A DNA stretch of 16,912 nt from Bacteroidales bacterium UBA6346 (GTDB lineage: Bacteria > Bacteroidota > Bacteroidia > Bacteroidales > UBA932). The stretch is taken from contig DJSA01000009.1 of assembly GCA_002438905.1 (NCBI GenBank), forward strand, positions 1 through 16,912. The letters run 5' to 3'. Positions 14,652-16,912 of this stretch are shown piece by piece. The translations under genes were made by a program, and so were the position numbers. Below the pieces are notes generated by a model. It ran no database searches, was not told the origin of the DNA, and worked only from the letters and a program-made list of their open reading frames with translations. Numbering within the stretch: the stretch's first letter is position 1; each line of letters begins with the position of its first letter.

Positions 14652-15854
14652 ATGGACTCTCTTTTTTTGAAACATGACCGCTATTATGCCGAGACATCGA
14701 CGGCGATTATCAGGGAATGCATCAATGAAATAGACTGGGATGCCCGTCTGATTTCCATACAAGGGCCCAAAGGTGTAGGAAAGTCCACTTTAATAAGACA
14801 GTTTATAAGGCTCAATTATCCTCCGCATTCAAGAAAGGTCTTGTATTGCTCTATGGATTCCCTATATTTCAGCAGCCATAGCATAAGCGAACTCGTTGAG
14901 CGCTTCGTTTCCATTGGTGGTGAGCGGTTGTTATTGGATGAGATTCATAAATATGCCGGACCATGGAGTACGGAACTTAAGGAGATATATGATCTGTATC
15001 CTCGTCTGAAAGTTGTCATCAGCGGTTCTTCTCTTCTCAAGATATTGAACTCCGAGGCCGATTTGTCCAGAAGATGTGTGAGATACGACATCCAGGGGCT
15101 CTCGTTTCGTGAATATTTGCGGTTTTATCATGGTATGGATTTTCCCAAAGTCACACTTGACTCTATCCTGACCTCTCCGTTGGAACTGGCGGATTCTGTC
15201 ATATCAAAGTGTCATCCATTGGAATATTTTAAGGATTATCTGAAGCATGGGTATTATCCATTTTACCTTGAAGGTTCAAGGTCGTATTATATAAGGATAG
15301 AGCAGGCGGTCTCATACGCCCTTGAAGTGGAACTGCCGGAACTTCGCCTTGTGGATATTTCCGGCGTGATTAAGCTCAAAAAGCTTATGGACATTATCTC
15401 AGATCAGGTGCCGTTTGAACTTGATGCCAGCAAACTGTCGCGTGCGGTAGGTTCAACGCGGGAAACAGTTGTTCTATACCTTCATTATCTCGGCAGGGCC
15501 AAGATGCTGAATCTTCTTTTCTCCGGTTCTAAGGATTATGCAAAGCTTGCCCGCCCTGACAAACTGTATCTTGAGAATACGAATATGCTCTATGCGCTGT
15601 GCAGTGATAGCCCGGAAACAGGAACAGTGCGTGAAACGTTCGCCGTAAGCAATCTTTCATTTGAACATAAAGTGGAATATGGCAAAGAAAAAGGAGATTT
15701 TAAGGTGGATGGCAGATACACCTTTGAAGTCGGCGGCCCGGACAAGGGGTTCTCTCAAATAGCCGGCGTGAAGGACTCTTATGTCCTTGCTGACGACATA
15801 GAGTCTCCGTCCGGAAGAAAAATTCCTCTATGGATGATAGGGTTTATCTATTAA
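14652..15854 (+). CDS. AAA ATPase with DUF4143-type C-terminal domain
   Basis: A 400-residue ATPase of the family that joins an AAA domain to a DUF4143 region. Walker A is GPKGVGKST (residues 38-46), Walker B LLLDEIHKY (93-101), and a sensor-like VVISGSSLLKI follows at 121-131; SFREYL (151-156) is typical of the family. The C-terminal region has a winged-helix-like middle part (LDASKLSRAVGSTRETVVLYL) and a PD-(D/E)XK-like end with GDF and FEVGG (358-362). Where an active nuclease would have ExK it reads EVG, so catalysis is doubtful. The start at 14652 follows a consensus promoter box. It stands alone between the riboside cluster and nagB, with its own terminator. Biological role is unknown; such genes are multicopy in Bacteroidales and have been proposed to belong to defence or mobile functions. 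Confidence 0.88.
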   Translation: MDSLFLKHDRYYAETSTAIIRECINEIDWDARLISIQGPKGVGKSTLIRQFIRLNYPPHSRKVLYCSMDSLYFSSHSISELVERFVSIGGERLLLDEIHKYAGPWSTELKEIYDLYPRLKVVISGSSLLKILNSEADLSRRCVRYDIQGLSFREYLRFYHGMDFPKVTLDSILTSPLELADSVISKCHPLEYFKDYLKHGYYPFYLEGSRSYYIRIEQAVSYALEVELPELRLVDISGVIKLKKLMDIISDQVPFELDASKLSRAVGSTRETVVLYLHYLGRAKMLNLLFSGSKDYAKLARPDKLYLENTNMLYALCSDSPETGTVRETFAVSNLSFEHKVEYGKEKGDFKVDGRYTFEVGGPDKGFSQIAGVKDSYVLADDIESPSGRKIPLWMIGFIY

Positions 15855-15858
15855 AGAA

Positions 15859-15903
15859 GCGAGGAGTCTTTGCGCTCTGACTTTGCGCAATAAGATTCCT
15901 CGC
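15859..15903. terminator. Stem-loop terminator after the AAA ATPase gene
   Basis: Arms 15859-15875 and 15885-15903 pair through GCGAGGA, a G-U, TCTT and TGCGC, with a small bulge and a 9-nt loop. It begins four bases after the ATPase stop. Plus-strand read-out is followed by CTTTG and minus-strand read-out by TTCTTT, so it may also stop transcription coming from nagB. Confidence 0.65.
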
Positions 15904-15964
15904 CTTTGAAAAATCTGTCAGTCATCGCAACGCTGCAGATCGCCATCAGAAAGAACATCTGAGC

Positions 15965-16089
15965 CTTGTAAGGTGTATTGTGGATGGAGTGCAAGGCGTA
16001 CGATGAAGACAAAACCGCAGCAACCTTATGGTTGTGAGGACTTTGTCAAGTCGTGCAACGCAGCAATCCGCCTCAAGACACCTTACAAG
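15965..16089. repeat. 125-bp imperfect palindrome ending in the nagB stop codon
   Basis: Outer arms CTTGTAAGGTGT (15965-15976) and ACACCTTACAAG (16078-16089) are perfect. The centre CAACC-TTAT-GGTTG (16021-16034) is also a perfect hairpin on nearly the same axis. Between them, scattered blocks such as TTG, GG, GGA, ACGA and GACAAA pair with interruptions. The right arm covers nagB's last codon and its TAA stop. It has no reading frame of note. It could be a REP- or MITE-like intergenic element, a structured RNA, or an extended 3' end structure of the nagB message. The stretch 15904-15964 shows nothing else. Confidence 0.7.
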
Positions 16090-16874
16090 TTCTCTCGTTC
16101 GATGTCCTTAAAGTACTTGTAGGTATCCAGCATCAGACAGCCCGCTGCAAGTTCGTCGCAGACGATGATGCCGTGGCGGTGGTTCTGGAGGGCCGAGAGG
16201 GTGCAGGTGTGGGAATATGCCCCCTCAACTGCCTGCTGGACGGCGCGTGCCTTCTTGTGGCCGAACGCGAGCACGAGAACCTCCTTGGAGTCCATCACCG
16301 TGCCGACCCCGACCGTGAGGGCGAGTGCCGGAACCTTGTTCATATCGCCATCGAAAAAGCGGGCGTTGACGACCCTCGTGTCGTAGGTGAGGGTCTTCAC
16401 GCGCGTGCGGGACACGAGCGATGAGAACGGCTCGTTGAATGCGAGGTGGCCGTCTTCACCGACCCCGCCCATGAAGAGGTCGATGCCGCCGGCAGCCTTT
16501 ATCCGCTCCTCGTAGGACGCGCACTCCGCCTCAAGGTCAGGTGCGTTGCCGTTGAGGATGTTGATGTTCTCCTTCGGCACGTCGACGTGGTCGAAGAAAT
16601 TGTTCGCCATGAAGCTGTGGTAGCTCTCCGGGTGAGACTCCGGCAGCCCGACATACTCGTCCATGTTGAACGTAATCACATTCTTGAACGAAACCTCGCC
16701 GGCCTTGTTCAGGCGGATGAGTTCCTTATAAGTTCCGAGCGGCGTCGAGCCTGTCGGCAGCCCCAGCACAAACGGCTCGTCCGTCACCGCAGCCTTAGCC
16801 TTAATCCGTGCCACAATATACCGCGCAGCCCAAACAGAGCCCTGCGCATCAGTATTTTCAATTATAACTCTCAT
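16083..16874 (-). CDS. nagB: Glucosamine-6-phosphate deaminase
   Basis: A 263-residue enzyme that converts glucosamine-6-phosphate to fructose-6-phosphate and ammonia in the cytoplasm, linking amino-sugar catabolism to glycolysis. Length and motifs match E. coli NagB (266 residues). Phosphate-binding LGLPTGSTPLGTY is at 37-49, FNMDEYVGLP at 69-78 with catalytic Asp72, and GGVGEDGHLAFNEP at 136-149 with Asp141, His143 and Glu148, at the same numbers as the E. coli active-site residues. It is a complete single-domain form, unlike the longer NagB-like fusion proteins also found in Bacteroidales. It converges on the AAA ATPase gene and has only 38 bp of upstream sequence in the window. It is not obviously linked to the riboside cluster. 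Confidence 0.96.
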   Translation of the reverse strand: MRVIIENTDAQGSVWAARYIVARIKAKAAVTDEPFVLGLPTGSTPLGTYKELIRLNKAGEVSFKNVITFNMDEYVGLPESHPESYHSFMANNFFDHVDVPKENINILNGNAPDLEAECASYEERIKAAGGIDLFMGGVGEDGHLAFNEPFSSLVSRTRVKTLTYDTRVVNARFFDGDMNKVPALALTVGVGTVMDSKEVLVLAFGHKKARAVQQAVEGAYSHTCTLSALQNHRHGIIVCDELAAGCLMLDTYKYFKDIERENL

Positions 16875-16912
16875 ATTTTCAAAAATTTATATCAATTCAG
16901 CAAATCAATTCA

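Noticed and set aside
15883..15890. Third TTGCGCAA as a LacI operator
   Set aside because: It lies inside the right arm and loop edge of the terminator stem after the ATPase gene, far from any promoter of the riboside cluster.
15965..16089. Integron attC site reading of the long palindrome
   Set aside because: The ends do not carry the RYYYAAC/GTTRRRY core sites, and no integrase or cassette array is nearby.

Overview
The window looks like chromosomal DNA from a member of the Bacteroidota, most likely Bacteroidales. The support is a SusC/SusD outer-membrane pair, several lipoproteins of the same style, TAnnTTTG-type -7 promoter boxes, and A-rich translation starts without strong Shine-Dalgarno sequences. 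I cannot place it to genus.

Layout. Positions 1-687 hold the 3' end of an AAA-ATPase/PD-(D/E)XK nuclease-type gene cut by the left edge. Convergent to it is a two-gene type II restriction-modification operon (3200 down to 692). It has a PstI/BsuBI-type adenine methyltransferase followed by a cognate endonuclease gene, coupled by an ATGA overlap. The endonuclease gene carries an apparent one-base deletion near 1503, which splits it into a 54-codon 5' frame and a 258-codon 3' frame. Next comes a LacI-family repressor (4292-3279). It is divergent from a seven-gene + strand cluster (4526-14492): ribokinase, GRP/RhaT-like sugar transporter, SusC-like receptor, SusD-like lipoprotein, a BACON-plus-FISUMP lipoprotein, a lipoprotein nucleoside hydrolase, and a five-bladed beta-propeller lipoprotein resembling glycoside hydrolases.

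The seven-gene cluster resembles in content the ribose-utilisation (rus) loci described in Bacteroides. Inferred pathway: ribosides or nucleosides are bound at the surface and imported by SusCD. They are hydrolysed outside the cytoplasm by the nucleoside hydrolase and perhaps by the propeller protein. Free ribose enters through the inner-membrane transporter and is phosphorylated by ribokinase to ribose-5-phosphate. The LacI repressor probably controls the locus through two TTGCGCAA palindromes in the divergent promoter region, one of which overlaps a consensus -7 box ahead of ribokinase.

The right end holds a DUF4143-type AAA ATPase (14652-15854). A perfect 18-bp inverted repeat and a 10-2-10 palindrome lie against its promoter. 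A stem-loop terminator, a 125-bp imperfect palindrome, and a convergent nagB (glucosamine-6-phosphate deaminase, 16874-16083) follow.

Most unusual points: the broken PstI-type endonuclease beside an intact methyltransferase; the G9 tract in the SusC coding region; the uncharacterised surface lipoproteins of the ribose locus; the symmetric repeat system at the ATPase promoter; and the long palindrome that ends in nagB's stop codon. No tRNA, rRNA, CRISPR array or insertion sequence was seen. No gene-free stretch exceeds 300 bases.
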